Assembly (NCBI RefSeq): GCF_003479805.1
Contig: NZ_QUHV01000004.1
Coordinates: 9,442 to 73,441 of the forward strand
Direction of reading: 5' to 3'
DNA length: 64,000 bases
Source of the DNA: Collinsella sp. AF08-23
GTDB lineage: Bacteria; Actinomycetota; Coriobacteriia; Coriobacteriales; Coriobacteriaceae
Part shown: piece by piece, positions 9,961-18,326 of the stretch
How positions within the stretch are numbered: position 1 is the stretch's first letter
How the letters are laid out: the number at the start of each line of letters is the position of its first letter
Translations under genes and position numbers: made by a program
Notes under the pieces: model-generated
The model's database searches: none
What the model saw: only the letters and a program-made list of their open reading frames with translations
What the model was told of the DNA's origin: nothing

Positions 9961-11436
9961 ATGACGCCTCGATGCGGTCGCGTGAGTTCGCGCGTGGCCA
10001 AACGCTCCCTTTCCAAGCGTGTGTTCGCCACGATGCTCACCATGTCCCTCATCACGATCGTGGTGTTTGCCCTTGCGCTCACCTTGTTCATGCAAAAGCG
10101 CCTGGTTGATTCGACATCCGAGGAGCTGGCTAGCGAGGCGCGCGTTGTGGCGGCCTCCCTCAACAGCTCTCCAAGCTATGTCGGCATGCTTAGGCGTCTG
10201 CAGCAGGACGATACGCGCATCACACTTGTGGGGAAAGACGGTGACGTGTTGTACGACACCGATATCGACGAGAGCAAGATGGAAGACCACGGGGATCGTC
10301 CCGAGATCGAGGAGGCGTTTGAGACCGGGAGCGGTTCTTCTGACCGCGCCAGCTCAACGCTGGGCGAGGTCATGCTGTATGAGGCGGTTCGCCTGGCGGA
10401 CGGCAGCGTGGTGCGCTTGGCAAAGGGCGAGGCGGGATACCTGTCTGTTCTCTGGTCGCTTGCCGGGCCCGTGGCGATTTTGACCGCCGTCGGCGTTGTG
10501 GTCTCCGTTGCCGTGGCGCGCCGTGAATCCAGTCGCATCATCGAGCCGCTGCTCGAGGTGGACCTTGACCATCCCCAGCGAAACGCGCAAAACGCCTACG
10601 CCGAAATGGAGCCCATGTTGGAGCGTATTGAGACCCAGCGCCAAGAGCTCAAGCGCCAGGTGCGTGTGCTCGCCAACAATGATCGCATGCGCCGCGAGTT
10701 CACGGCGAACATAACCCATGAGCTCAAGACGCCGCTCACCACGGTTTCGGGTTACGCGGAGCTCATCGCCAACGGTATGGTGACCGACGAGGCAGATCTG
10801 CGCGACTTTGGACGTCGTATTTACAACGAGGCGGGAAGGCTCACTTCCCTTGTGAATGACATCCTCACCTTGTCCAACCTGGACGAGGCGGAGCGCTCCG
10901 AGGACGGTGCCGCGTCGGCGACGCTGGGCACGCGCGAGCCCATCGACGTGCCGCGCACGCTTGATGGCATCGCCCAGCGCTTGGAGCAAGTCGCCCAGCG
11001 CGCGGACGTGCGGATTGAGCTGGCGTGCGAGCCTGCCATGGTGGTGGGTGTTCCGCGGCTCATCGACGAGCTTGCGTACAATTTGGCGAGCAATGCCATA
11101 CGCTACAACCGTCCCGGCGGCGTTGTGACGCTCTCGTGCGGCGTTGAGCAAGTCGGCGGATCGGATGCAGATGAGGCCTCGGGGCTCTTTGCGCCGTACA
11201 TCTGCGTTGCCGACACGGGTATTGGTATCGCCGCTGAGGAGCAGGGCAAGATCTTTGAACGGTTCTACCGCGTGGACAAAAGCCGTTCCAAGGCTCGCGG
11301 CGGCACGGGATTGGGTCTCGCCATTGTCAAGCACGCCGCGGCGTATCACGGCGCGCGCATCGAATTGGATAGCGAGCTTGGCCGCGGCACCAGCATATCC
11401 GTGCACTTTCCGGTGCAGGAGCTGCCGGAGCTGTAA
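9961..11436 (+). CDS. PhoR-like sensor histidine kinase
   Basis: Membrane kinase partner of the adjacent regulator. A transmembrane helix at about residues 22-42 is followed by an extracytoplasmic region of about 120 residues and a second helix ('GPVAILTAVGVVVSVAVA', about 160-180). Then come the H-box 'ANITHELKTPLTTVSGY', N-box 'NLASNAIRYN', G1 box 'VADTGIGIA', F-box 'FERFYRVDKSRSK' and G2 'GGTGLGLAIV'. The ATG abuts the TAA of the regulator, so translation is coupled. Homology is clear for a PhoR/VicK-class kinase; the phosphate role rests on the neighbouring pstB. Confidence 0.9.
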   Translation: MTPRCGRVSSRVAKRSLSKRVFATMLTMSLITIVVFALALTLFMQKRLVDSTSEELASEARVVAASLNSSPSYVGMLRRLQQDDTRITLVGKDGDVLYDTDIDESKMEDHGDRPEIEEAFETGSGSSDRASSTLGEVMLYEAVRLADGSVVRLAKGEAGYLSVLWSLAGPVAILTAVGVVVSVAVARRESSRIIEPLLEVDLDHPQRNAQNAYAEMEPMLERIETQRQELKRQVRVLANNDRMRREFTANITHELKTPLTTVSGYAELIANGMVTDEADLRDFGRRIYNEAGRLTSLVNDILTLSNLDEAERSEDGAASATLGTREPIDVPRTLDGIAQRLEQVAQRADVRIELACEPAMVVGVPRLIDELAYNLASNAIRYNRPGGVVTLSCGVEQVGGSDADEASGLFAPYICVADTGIGIAAEEQGKIFERFYRVDKSRSKARGGTGLGLAIVKHAAAYHGARIELDSELGRGTSISVHFPVQELPEL

Positions 11437-11455
11437 AGCAACCGCCCGTGCGGGA

Positions 11456-11469
11456 GCCCGCTGGCGGGC
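11456..11469 (+). terminator. Weak hairpin after the phoR-like gene
   Basis: GCCCGC (11456-11461) pairs with GCGGGC (11464-11469). No T-run follows, so termination here would be inefficient or factor-dependent. Confidence 0.3.
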
Positions 11470-11585
11470 CGGCTATGTAAATTCCCGACCGTTTGTCGAT
11501 GCCAAAACGCTTTAGCCTCAAAACGCTTGCGACGCAGCTTTTATACTGTGCTTTGTGTCGCACGATGCCGCGAGAAGGGTTTGAG

Positions 11586-12269
11586 ATGAAGTTCTTTATC
11601 GACACGGCAGATCTCGAGGAAATCGCCGAGGCCAAAAGTTGGGGCTGCTTGGCGGGCGTGACCACCAACCCCAGTCTCTATGCCAAAACGGGTGGTAAGC
11701 TCGAGGACTTCGAGCCGCACATGCTCAAGATCGCCGAGCTGTGTGAGGGCTTGCCCGTCTCGGCAGAGGCGACGGCGAACACTGCGGAGGGCATGGTCGA
11801 GCAGGGCCGCCGCCTTTCCGCGCTCGCACCGAATATCGTGGTCAAGCTTCCCATTTGCGAAGCGGGCTTGACTGCATGCCGCGCCCTTGCAGACGAGGGC
11901 GCGCGCGTGAACATGACGCTCATCTTCTCTGCGACGCAGGCGCTTTTGGCTGCCAACGCCGGCGCCCGCTACGTGTCGCCGTTCGTTGGCCGTTACGACG
12001 ACATTGCGCTCGACGGCCTTGCCCAGCTTGGGGATATCGTGACGTGCATCAAGAATTACGATTGGTCGGGCAAGAATCCGGACAGTCGAGTTGAGATCAT
12101 CACCGCTTCCGTGCGCACGCCCAACCACGTGACGCAGGCGGCGCTCATGGGAGCGGATATCGCCACCGTGCCCATGAAAGCCCTCAGAAAATGCCTGCAT
12201 CACCCGCTTACCGACGCCGGTCTCGCCGCTTTCGAGGCGGATTGGGAGCGGGTTGCATCTGCTCGCTAG
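11586..12269 (+). CDS. Small transaldolase / fructose-6-phosphate aldolase family
   Basis: Class I aldolase of the FSA/TalC transaldolase subfamily (227 aa; full-size transaldolases are about 315). It starts 'MKFFIDTADLEEI' and keeps 'GVTTNPSL' and 'NIVVKLP'. 'NMTLIFSATQALLAANAGARYVSPFVGR' follows the family pattern, in which the Schiff-base lysine lies in the 'vvKlP' strand. I chose the ATG at 11586, after AGAAGGG, over an upstream ATG that would add 31 unrelated residues. The next two genes are split transketolase, so together they give the non-oxidative pentose phosphate shuffle between pentose and hexose phosphates. Transaldolase versus fructose-6-phosphate aldolase activity cannot be settled by eye. 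Confidence 0.88.
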   Translation: MKFFIDTADLEEIAEAKSWGCLAGVTTNPSLYAKTGGKLEDFEPHMLKIAELCEGLPVSAEATANTAEGMVEQGRRLSALAPNIVVKLPICEAGLTACRALADEGARVNMTLIFSATQALLAANAGARYVSPFVGRYDDIALDGLAQLGDIVTCIKNYDWSGKNPDSRVEIITASVRTPNHVTQAALMGADIATVPMKALRKCLHHPLTDAGLAAFEADWERVASAR

Positions 12270-12288
12270 GTCCTTTCGCTTGATTCTC

Positions 12289-12316
12289 AAAACGTCTTGT
12301 GGTCAAGCGTTTTATC
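12289..12316 (+). terminator. Probable terminator after transaldolase
   Basis: AAAACGTCTTG (12289-12299) pairs with CAAGCGTTTT (12304-12313) with one bulged base; the 3' arm itself ends in TTTT. A separate -10-like TATGAT at 12395-12400 suggests that transketolase has its own promoter. Confidence 0.45.
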
Positions 12317-12445
12317 GCAGGTAGATGTCTCAATTTCACATTGTAAGGTTTTGAATTTACCGTTTGCTTTCGACCCTCCGCCACGTCCTGCCGCTATGAT
12401 TACCCTGGTAACGCGCCACCGCTCACATGCAAGGAGGCATTGTCC

Positions 12446-13288
12446 ATGAGCGATGAGGAACTCATCCAGATTGCCAATGAAGTTAGAAAGGGGGTCGTGG
12501 TCGGAACGCATGCCGCCAAGTCCGGCCATCCCGGCGGCTCCCTCGGCTCAGCCGATATCATCACGTATCTGTATTTTGAGGAGATGAACATCGACCCGAG
12601 CGACCCGCGCCGCGCGAATCGTGACCGGTTCGTCCTCTCTAAGGGTCACTGCGCCCCTGCCCTGTATTCCGTGCTCGCCGAGCGCGGGTTCTTCCCCAAA
12701 GATGATCTTGAGACCCTGCGCCATGTTGGTAGCCACTTGCAGGGCCATCCCAACATGAACGACACTCCCGGCGTCGACATGTCCACTGGCTCGCTGGGTC
12801 AGGGCATCTCCGCCGCGGTGGGCACGGCGCTCGCCGCCAAGCACTGGGGCGATGCGTATCGTACGTTCTGCCTGCTGGGCGATGGCGAGATCGAGGAAGG
12901 CCAGGTGTGGGAGGCCGCGATGTTCGCCGGCAACCACCATCTCGACAACCTCGTGCTCATCGTCGATCACAACGGCCTGCAGATCGACGGCAGCATCGAG
13001 GAGGTCAACTCCGCGATGCCCATTGCCAACAAGTTCGAGGCCTTTGGCTTCCACGTCATCGAACTCGCCGACGGCAACGACATGGCGCAGGTGCGCGCTG
13101 CGTTCCAGGCTGCTCGCGAGGTGAGCGGCAAACCCGTGTGCATCGTCGCCGAGACGGTCAAGGGCAAGGGCGTCTCCTTCATGGAGGGCCAGGTGGGCTG
13201 GCATGGCAAGGCCCCCAACGACGAGCAGTTCGAGCAGGCAATGGCCGAGCTTGATGCCCGCGCGGCCGAGCTCGCGAAGGAGGCGTAA
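12446..13288 (+). CDS. Transketolase, N-terminal subunit
   Basis: First half of a split, thiamine-diphosphate-dependent transketolase (280 aa). It carries the TPP-binding pattern 'LLGDGEIEEGQVWEA' ... 'VLIVDHNGLQIDG' and the family motifs 'SGHPGGSLGSADI' and 'DRFVLSKGHCAPALY'. AAGGAGG at 12431-12437 sits eight bases before this ATG, which decides against the TTG two codons upstream. The C-terminal subunit starts five bases after its stop. The complex moves two-carbon units between sugar phosphates in the cytoplasm, acting with the transaldolase encoded just upstream. Confidence 0.94.
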   Translation: MSDEELIQIANEVRKGVVVGTHAAKSGHPGGSLGSADIITYLYFEEMNIDPSDPRRANRDRFVLSKGHCAPALYSVLAERGFFPKDDLETLRHVGSHLQGHPNMNDTPGVDMSTGSLGQGISAAVGTALAAKHWGDAYRTFCLLGDGEIEEGQVWEAAMFAGNHHLDNLVLIVDHNGLQIDGSIEEVNSAMPIANKFEAFGFHVIELADGNDMAQVRAAFQAAREVSGKPVCIVAETVKGKGVSFMEGQVGWHGKAPNDEQFEQAMAELDARAAELAKEA

Positions 13289-13292
13289 GGCA

Positions 13293-14234
13293 ATGGCAGA
13301 CGTTAAGAGGATCGCCACGCGTGTGAGCTACGGCGAGGCGCTGGTCGAGCTCGGTGCGGAGCACGATGACTTCGTGGTGTTCGACGCCGACCTTGCCGCG
13401 GCGACGCAGACGGGCAAGTTCAAGGCCGCCTACCCCGACCGTTTCTACAATGCCGGCATCGCCGAGGGCAACATGATGGGCCTCGCCGCGGGTGTTGCCA
13501 CCACGGGCCGCGTTGCGTTCGCGAGCTCGTTTGCGATGTTCGCCGCAGGCCGTGCGTTCGAGCAGATTCGCAACTCGATCGGCTATCCGCATCTCAACGT
13601 GAAGATCGGCGCCACGCATGCCGGCATCTCGGTGGGCGAGGACGGAGCCACGCACCAGTGCAACGAGGACATCGCCCTCATGCGCACCATTCCCGGCATG
13701 ACGGTCGTGGTTCCCGCCGACGACGTGGAGGCCCGTGCCGCCACGCGTTGCGCCTATGCGACGGACGGCCCCTTCTACCTGCGCTTTGGCCGTCTTGCTG
13801 CGCCGGTGATCAACGACCCTGATACCTACGAGTTCGAGCTCGGCCGTGCCGTCGTCATGCGCGAGGGCACCGATGTGTCCATCGTCGCTTGCGGCCTTAT
13901 GGTGTCCGCCGCGCTTGAGGCTGCAGAGGTCCTTGCCGCGGAGGGAATCTCCGCCGAGGTCGTCAACATGCACACCATCAAGCCGCTCGACTCGGAGGCA
14001 CTCGTCGCTTCCGCTTCCAAGACCGGCCACGTGGTGACGGTTGAGGAGCACTCCATTATGGGTGGCCTTGGTGAGGCGTGCGCGGCCGTTTTGGGCGAGC
14101 AGTGCCCGGTGCCCATGCGCCGTGTTGGCGTTCGCGACACGTTCGGCGAGTCCGGCCCGGCGCTGGAGCTTTTGGACAAGTACGGCCTCAACGCCGAGGG
14201 TGTTGCCGCCACTGTGCGCGAGGTGCTTGCGTAG
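13293..14234 (+). CDS. Transketolase, C-terminal subunit
   Basis: Second half of the split transketolase (313 aa), holding the pyrimidine-binding and C-terminal domains. Typical motifs are 'FYNAGIAEGNMMGLAAG' (with the Glu that activates thiamine diphosphate), 'VGEDGATHQCNEDIALMRTIPGM' and the C-terminal 'KTGHVVTVEEHSIMGGLGEA'. The AAGGAGG ribosome site (13277-13283) lies inside the end of the N-subunit gene, so the two are translationally coupled and made in equal amounts. The longer upstream frame from 13203 is an out-of-frame shadow extension. A terminator follows at 14271. Confidence 0.94.
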   Translation: MADVKRIATRVSYGEALVELGAEHDDFVVFDADLAAATQTGKFKAAYPDRFYNAGIAEGNMMGLAAGVATTGRVAFASSFAMFAAGRAFEQIRNSIGYPHLNVKIGATHAGISVGEDGATHQCNEDIALMRTIPGMTVVVPADDVEARAATRCAYATDGPFYLRFGRLAAPVINDPDTYEFELGRAVVMREGTDVSIVACGLMVSAALEAAEVLAAEGISAEVVNMHTIKPLDSEALVASASKTGHVVTVEEHSIMGGLGEACAAVLGEQCPVPMRRVGVRDTFGESGPALELLDKYGLNAEGVAATVREVLA

Positions 14235-14270
14235 AGGGTCCGCTCCCGCCTTCACGCCGACATGCGATGA

Positions 14271-14305
14271 AACGCGGTGCCGCTTGACGCGGTGCCGCGT
14301 TTTTC
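14271..14305 (+). terminator. Intrinsic terminator of the transketolase operon
   Basis: AACGCGG (14271-14277) pairs with CCGCGTT, followed by a run of T at about 14300-14304. The sequence GCGGTGCCGC occurs in both arms. Confidence 0.7.
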
Positions 14306-14318
14306 ATTGGTGCGAAAT

Positions 14319-14385
14319 CGCATGCTCGATTGGCTGGGATTCTCATGCTCGATCGGTGGGGCTCGCATCTTCGATTGGCGCGGCG
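14319..14385. repeat. Three imperfect 22-23-bp tandem repeats
   Basis: ATGCTCGATTGG (14322), ATGCTCGATCGG (14345) and ATCTTCGATTGG (14367) recur at 23- and 22-bp steps with similar G-rich flanks. They lie between the transketolase terminator and the 3' end of the minus-strand PD-(D/E)XK-like gene. No function is evident. Confidence 0.5.
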
Positions 14386-14434
14386 CCGCACTTTCGACAG
14401 CAAAGCTCGCGGTGCCGCGCATCCGCGACCCCCG

Positions 14435-15427
14435 TCAGAATTCGTTGCCTCCATATCTGGTTACGGTCGGCATGAGCTGCATTCGCAAAATCTTTTGGAG
14501 CGTATGGAATCCGCTGGTGCGAATGCGCTTGCGAGAGCCCAGGGCGCGGAACAGATCGTCGGTGAACTGCTGGAATAGGTGCTCATCGACAAGATCCTCG
14601 TACCACACGTTCAAGATGGTGAATCCGGAGCCGACGATTTTGTTTTGTCGCCGCGCATCCCGCCCTGCCGCCTCTATGGAGTGGAACTCCTTTCCTTGGT
14701 ATTCAAGGCCGACGCGCTGCCGGGTGAACCCGATGTCGACGCGCCGCCTCCCGACGGGCGTCGCGACGGGATGGTTCATCGAGATGGGACCGAGACCTAG
14801 ACCGCCCATCGTGGTGGGCAGCGAGACAAGCATGGCCAGGACGGTCTCCATAGGGGAGTTTGACAGGCCGTTCACGTATTTGAGCAAATTACGCGCCCGC
14901 TTGATGCCGGTGACCCTGTGGATGGAGTCGGTGAGCCTGCCGATTTTCTCGGTTGATGTAAGCGGTTTCTCGGTGCACGTGAGGCCGTCCCACGAATCAT
15001 CGAGAACATAGGTGCCGCAAAGCTCATATCCCAAGCTGATGATATCGAAGTTGCTCCAGGTGTTGTCGCCCGCAATCTGGATGAAGGAGAGTTCGGGACT
15101 CACCGTCCAGAACGATCGGTCGATTTTTATGAGCGACCGAGGAGGAAGAGGGCGGTAGCATGCCGTGACTTGGGTATCTTGACGTTGGTTGTATCCGCGG
15201 TTTCCATCGACGAGAACGTGATATGGCTTGCTCACGATGCCGTGGACGGTCATGTCATCAGCCAGGAGCTGCCGCGGCGGAACTGACAGGCCGGTGACCT
15301 GGCCGGTCCTCGGCTTGTCGAGCAGCGTCGGGATGAGGCGTTTGCTCGATCGGTAGAGTTCGAGTGCGGAGGCGCCGCACGCGCAGACAACTTTCTCCAT
15401 GCATAGACGATACGCTCTTTTCTGCAT
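14435..15427 (-). CDS. Hypothetical protein with PD-(D/E)XK-like nuclease core
   Basis: A 330-aa protein not confidently assigned to a named family. In the C-terminal half 'RRVDIGFTRQRVGLEYQGKEFHS' has an Asp, then Glu-Tyr-Gln-Gly-Lys 12-15 residues later on a predicted strand. This is the D...(E/Q)xK arrangement of the PD-(D/E)XK nuclease fold and resembles DUF559/Vsr-like small endonucleases. 'RDARRQNKIVGSGFTILNVWYEDLV' follows as an expected helix and strand. The N-terminal half has 'CACGASALELYRSS' and no motif I recognise. A second ATG at 15400 ('MEKVVCACGAS') is an equally good start. It stands alone on the minus strand. The protein encoded at 38889-39749 has the same core ('EVDMRV' ... 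'VECQGK'), so these are likely paralogues. Restriction, repair or mobile-element function is possible. Confidence 0.55.
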   Translation of the reverse strand: MQKRAYRLCMEKVVCACGASALELYRSSKRLIPTLLDKPRTGQVTGLSVPPRQLLADDMTVHGIVSKPYHVLVDGNRGYNQRQDTQVTACYRPLPPRSLIKIDRSFWTVSPELSFIQIAGDNTWSNFDIISLGYELCGTYVLDDSWDGLTCTEKPLTSTEKIGRLTDSIHRVTGIKRARNLLKYVNGLSNSPMETVLAMLVSLPTTMGGLGLGPISMNHPVATPVGRRRVDIGFTRQRVGLEYQGKEFHSIEAAGRDARRQNKIVGSGFTILNVWYEDLVDEHLFQQFTDDLFRALGSRKRIRTSGFHTLQKILRMQLMPTVTRYGGNEF

Positions 15428-15463
15428 TTCGGCGCATTTTTGCCAAAGTGGTCAAAAAACTAC

Positions 15464-15626
15464 TTCATACAGTATTTCTTGTCTCTTTTTGTCGTTGGCT
15501 GGGCGTCGAGTGCATCACGGTTGATGCATGGGCGGCACACTGCTGTGCATTTCTTCATAAGTGACGGGTTTTACGGCCATTTCGATTTAGAGACGCGATG
15601 CAACGTAATTACAAATACTGTATGAA
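15464..15626. repeat. Inverted repeat with 14-bp arms upstream of htpG
   Basis: TTCATACAGTATTT (15464-15477) and its exact complement (15613-15626) bracket 135 bp. Inside lies a second dyad, TGCATCA-cggt-TGATGCA (about 15511-15528). It sits between the divergent PD-(D/E)XK-like gene and htpG. It lacks the GTAGAC hexamers of the five-copy element family, so it is kept separate. Confidence 0.6.
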
Positions 15627-15682
15627 TATAAATCGTGACCGCAATTGGCCGCAGCGAGCATCGAACGGTGAGGCCTGCTCTC

Positions 15683-15770
15683 CACGGGGTGCCAATAGCC
15701 CGCAGGTGACGGGCTGAGACTTCAGGATGCCAATTGTGTCATCTGAATCTAAGTGGTAAACGCTTAGGTT
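15683..15770 (+). ncRNA. Possible degenerate TPP-riboswitch-like leader
   Basis: ACGGGGTGCC (15684-15693), a GCCCG/CGGGC stem and GGCTGAGA (15712-15719) match the first half of the thiamine pyrophosphate riboswitch in order. The second half is poor: CTGAATCTAAGTGG and GTAAACGCTTAGG only loosely resemble 'CCTGATCTGG...AATGCCAGCGTAGGGA', and no thiamine gene follows; the next gene is htpG. It may be a decayed riboswitch, an unrelated structured leader, or chance. Confidence 0.25.
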
Positions 15771-15813
15771 TTATGAGTTCAATTATGGGTACCATGGAGG
15801 CGTTCAGTAGATG

Positions 15814-15852
15814 TGCGCCGCTTGCCGGCGCACAAGCCGGCGAAAGCCGGCT
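15814..15852 (+). promoter_or_regulatory. Tandem hairpins in the htpG leader
   Basis: TGCGCC (15814-15819) pairs with GGCGCA (15827-15832). Directly after, AGCCGGC (15835-15841) pairs with GCCGGCT (15846-15852) across a GAAA tetraloop. They end 13 nt before the AAAGG ribosome site. They could stabilise the mRNA or modulate translation of the chaperone gene. Confidence 0.5.
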
Positions 15853-15880
15853 AGACGACAGCAGAAAGGGCGTTGCGCGC

Positions 15881-17905
15881 ATGCAGCAATTTAAAACCGA
15901 GAGCAAGAAGCTCCTCGACCTCATGATCAACTCGATCTATACCAACAAGGAGATCTTCCTGCGTGAGCTTATCTCCAACGCGTCGGATGCGGTGGACAAG
16001 CTCAACTTCAAGAGTCTCTCCGACTCGAGTATTCAGCTCGGCAACGACGACCTTGCCATCCGCGTCTCGTTTGACAAGGACGCGCGCACGCTTACCGTCT
16101 CCGACAACGGCATCGGCATGACCGCTGAGGACCTCGAGGAGAACCTCGGCACCATCGCCCATTCCGGCAGCCAGGAGTTCAAGCGGGAAAACGCCGAGCA
16201 CCAGGGCGGGGATGTCGACATCATCGGTCAGTTTGGCGTGGGCTTCTACTCTGCGTTCATGGTTGCCTCCAAGGTCCGTGTGGTCAGCCGCGCCTTCGGC
16301 GAGGACACGGCGCACGTATGGGAGTCCGACGGCCTTGAGGGCTACACCATCGAGCCCGGCGAGCGCGCCGAGCACGGCACCGACGTCATCCTCACCATCC
16401 GCGAGAACGTCGCCGGCGAGAATGGCGAGCCCGGCGAGAACTACGACACGTATCTTTCCGAGTGGGGGCTCAAGGACCTCATCAAGCGCTACAGCAACTA
16501 CGTGCGCTATCCCGTCCAGATGATGGTCACCAAGAGCCGCGAGAAGGAGCGCCCCGCCGACGCCGGCGACGACTACAAGCCGGAGTACGAGGACTACGAG
16601 GAGCTCGAGACCATCAACTCGATGACTCCCATCTGGAAGAAACGCAGCTCGGACGTGTCGGAGGAGGACTACAACGAGTTCTACAAGTCCACGTTCCACG
16701 ACTTCGAGGATCCGGCGCGTACGGTGAGCTTCCACGCCGAGGGCACCCTCGAGTACGACGCGCTGCTCTATATCCCGAGCCGCGCACCGTTCGACCTTTA
16801 CAGCAAGGATTACGAGAAGGGCTTAGCGCTCTATAGCTCCAACGTGTTGATTATGGAGAAGTGCGCCGACCTGCTACCGGATTACTACAATTTCGTGCGC
16901 GGCGTGGTGGACTCCCAGGACATATCGCTCAACATCTCACGTGAGACCCTGCAACACGACCGCCAGCTCAAAGCCATTGCCAAGCGCGTGGAGAAGCGCG
17001 TGACGAGCGAGCTCGAGAAGATGCGCGACGACGACCGTGAGACGTACGAGAAGTTCTTTGAGAACTTCGGCCGTGGGCTCAAGTTTGGCATTTACTCCAG
17101 CTATGGGATGAAGGCCGATGAACTTGCCGACCTGCTGCTGTTCTGGAGCGCGCGCGGGAACAAGATGGTGACGCTTGCCGAGTACGCCGCCGCCATGCCG
17201 GAGGGCCAGAAGGCGATCTACTACGCGGCGGGCGATGATCGCGAGCGCCTGGCCAAGATGCCCGTGGTAAAGGGCGTGCTCGACCGCGGCTATGACGTGC
17301 TCCTGCTCACGGCCGATGTTGACGAGTTCACCTTCCAGGCCATGCGCGGCTACACCGCCAAGCACATGCCCAAGGTTTACGAGGACGACGCTGCCCGCGA
17401 GGCGGCCGCCAAGGCCGTCGCCGACGGCGCGGAGCCCGAGACCGAGGACCGCTTCCTCGAGCTCAAGAATGTGGCGACCGGCGATCTCGACCTCGCGACC
17501 GAGGACGAGAAGAAGGATGCCGAGGAGGCTACGAAGGAGCACGGCGACCTGTTCGAGGCCATGAAGGAGGCCCTTGGCGACAAGGTGGAGAAGGTTGCGG
17601 TCTCCGCGCGTCTGACCGATGCCCCCGCCTGTATCACCACCGAGGGTCCGCTGTCGCTCGAGATGGAGAAGGTGCTTGCGCGCGGCCCCGAGGCCGATCG
17701 CGGCGAGATGCCCAAGAGTCAGCGCGTGCTTGAGCTCAACGCCAAGCATCCGGTGTTCGACAAGCTCGTGGCTGCTCAGGAGGCGGGCGACCAGGATAAG
17801 CTCTCCCTGTATGCCGGTCTGCTCTACGACCAGGCGCTGCTCGTCGAGGGCATCCTGCCCGCCGACCCGGTGGCGTTTGCCCAGAGCGTCTGCGAGCTCA
17901 TGTAG
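15881..17905 (+). CDS. htpG: Molecular chaperone HtpG (Hsp90)
   Basis: Cytoplasmic ATP-dependent Hsp90 chaperone. It begins 'MQQFKTESKKLLDLMINSIYTNKEIFLRELISNASDA', the canonical HtpG start. The GHKL nucleotide site shows 'DNGIGM' and the lid 'GQFGVGFYSAFMV'. The middle domain contains 'SFHAEGTLEYDALLYIPSRAPFDLY' and 'DSQDISLNISRETLQ'. At 674 aa it is longer than E. coli HtpG (624), mostly because of an acidic insertion around residues 510-560 ('TEDRFLELKN' to 'KKDAEEATKEHG'). I rejected the 49-residue upstream extension because it has no family match and the AAAGG site serves this ATG. Followed by a very strong hairpin. Confidence 0.95.
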   Translation: MQQFKTESKKLLDLMINSIYTNKEIFLRELISNASDAVDKLNFKSLSDSSIQLGNDDLAIRVSFDKDARTLTVSDNGIGMTAEDLEENLGTIAHSGSQEFKRENAEHQGGDVDIIGQFGVGFYSAFMVASKVRVVSRAFGEDTAHVWESDGLEGYTIEPGERAEHGTDVILTIRENVAGENGEPGENYDTYLSEWGLKDLIKRYSNYVRYPVQMMVTKSREKERPADAGDDYKPEYEDYEELETINSMTPIWKKRSSDVSEEDYNEFYKSTFHDFEDPARTVSFHAEGTLEYDALLYIPSRAPFDLYSKDYEKGLALYSSNVLIMEKCADLLPDYYNFVRGVVDSQDISLNISRETLQHDRQLKAIAKRVEKRVTSELEKMRDDDRETYEKFFENFGRGLKFGIYSSYGMKADELADLLLFWSARGNKMVTLAEYAAAMPEGQKAIYYAAGDDRERLAKMPVVKGVLDRGYDVLLLTADVDEFTFQAMRGYTAKHMPKVYEDDAAREAAAKAVADGAEPETEDRFLELKNVATGDLDLATEDEKKDAEEATKEHGDLFEAMKEALGDKVEKVAVSARLTDAPACITTEGPLSLEMEKVLARGPEADRGEMPKSQRVLELNAKHPVFDKLVAAQEAGDQDKLSLYAGLLYDQALLVEGILPADPVAFAQSVCELM

Positions 17906-17943
17906 ATTGCTCGCTCGCACATTTACCGGGAATTCATAGCTAA

Positions 17944-17985
17944 GCAATAGACCGGGGCGCCCTACAGGGCGCCCCGGTCTATTGC
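17944..17985. terminator. Strong palindromic hairpin after htpG
   Basis: A nearly perfect palindrome with arms of about 20 bp, starting GCAATAGACCGGGGCGCCCT and mirrored after the ACA centre. No clear T-run follows, but stem stability and position just after htpG suggest a 3' end or a transcription barrier. Confidence 0.6.
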
Positions 17986-18005
17986 TCGGAGGGGGGTGAT
18001 GCGCC

Positions 18006-18146
18006 GCAAATACGCAAATGTTGGGTTAAAAGTGGGGGTATGCGAGTAAAGGCGAGATTGACCGCAATATAACCGCAGGTCAAGCCTTTGTTGCACAAAT
18101 GGCTACACGGCGGATGCGGACTTTATCTCAACATTTGCGTATTTGC
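18006..18146. repeat. Dyad-symmetric element, copy A
   Basis: Perfect 18-bp outer arms: GCAAATACGCAAATGTTG at 18006-18023 and its complement at 18129-18146. On each side a 22-nt spacer leads to GTAAAG (18046-18051) or GGCTAC (18101-18106, complement of GTAGCC). The centre has a nested stem, AAAGGC with TTGACC pairing to GGTCAA with GCCTTT (18048-18089). The arms match copies B and C almost exactly. Located between htpG and the first YhgE-like gene. Confidence 0.85.
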
Positions 18147-18326
18147 ACGTTCCGCACGCTGGAGAAGAGGCTCTTTTCGCCCTTTCATGTGCACAGGTGT
18201 GTCGCCCTATTGCGAGTATTCTGCAGAAAGTATTGATAGTTACTAGTACACGTGTTGTTTTTCTTACGACCGTAGTATAGTTCTGCTCCATCAAAGGCAA
18301 TAGTAAGGTCAAAGGGTGGTTCGAGC

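Noticed and set aside
15464..15626. Sixth member of the dyad-element family
   Set aside because: It has inverted arms but no GTAGAC hexamers at matching offsets, and the inner hairpin is off-centre.
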